A stretch of DNA of 13,490 nucleotides from assembly GCA_003165615.1 (NCBI GenBank), contig PLWR01000188.1:9838-23327 (forward strand), written 5' to 3'. The stretch's first letter is position 1. Every line of letters starts with the position of its first letter. The notes under the pieces were generated by a model. That model did no database searches and had not been told where the DNA came from. It saw nothing but the letters and a program-made list of their open reading frames with translations. Both the position numbers and the translations under genes were made by a program. This DNA is from Acidobacteriota bacterium (lineage in GTDB: Bacteria > Acidobacteriota > Terriglobia > UBA7540). This document shows, one piece after another, positions 13,439-13,490 of the stretch.

Positions 13439-13490
13439 CCTTGCATCGGGTCGTTGAGGACCGTGCGCTAGCCCAACTTTCGCAGCTCGG

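Overview
The window looks like a piece of an Acidobacteriota chromosome. This is inferred from a very long carboxypeptidase-regulatory-domain/TonB-dependent receptor of the Oar type (families of these are greatly expanded in that phylum), from moderately high GC, and from intergenic spaces crowded with GC-rich hairpins and short tandem arrays. No phage, CRISPR, rRNA or tRNA gene was found.

Layout. (i) 1-1479: the 3' part of a radical SAM/SPASM protein that reads like the heme synthase AhbD, a translationally overlapping small DUF1858/ScdA-N-like two-cysteine protein, and a 39-codon stump of a YwiC-like membrane protein gene. (ii) 1538-2589: a nitroreductase-family gene whose N-terminus lacks the usual FMN-phosphate arginines, then an ICMT-like membrane methyltransferase gene 8 bases downstream. 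(iii) 2621-6154, minus strand: the giant TonB-dependent receptor, convergent with the methyltransferase gene and separated from it by 31 bases that carry a direct-repeat scar. (iv) 6467-6784: a STAS-domain reading frame with no usable start codon. (v) 6944-8302: a group II PLP-dependent amino-acid decarboxylase. (vi) 8559-10538: purD and purE, two steps of purine biosynthesis. (vii) 10748-11461: a YdjM-like membrane protein with a metal-ligand pattern. (viii) 11462-12291: 830 bases without a gene, holding a MITE-like element with 23-bp terminal inverted repeats, several stem-loops and a 7-base-period array. (ix) 12292-13389: an uncharacterised multi-pass membrane protein with a glycine run and a proline-rich tail.

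Functionally, the left end fits anaerobic or alternative heme formation (AhbD finishes the siroheme-dependent route) with redox accessory genes. purD and purE supply the GAR and CAIR steps of IMP synthesis, and no purK is visible here. The other genes are not obviously linked.

The most unusual material is not a protein system but DNA structure: a probable gene-deletion junction at 1360-1540, the MITE-like element at 11667-11942, and 7- and 8-base tandem arrays, two of which abut or overlap stop codons. I see no convincing new multi-gene system.
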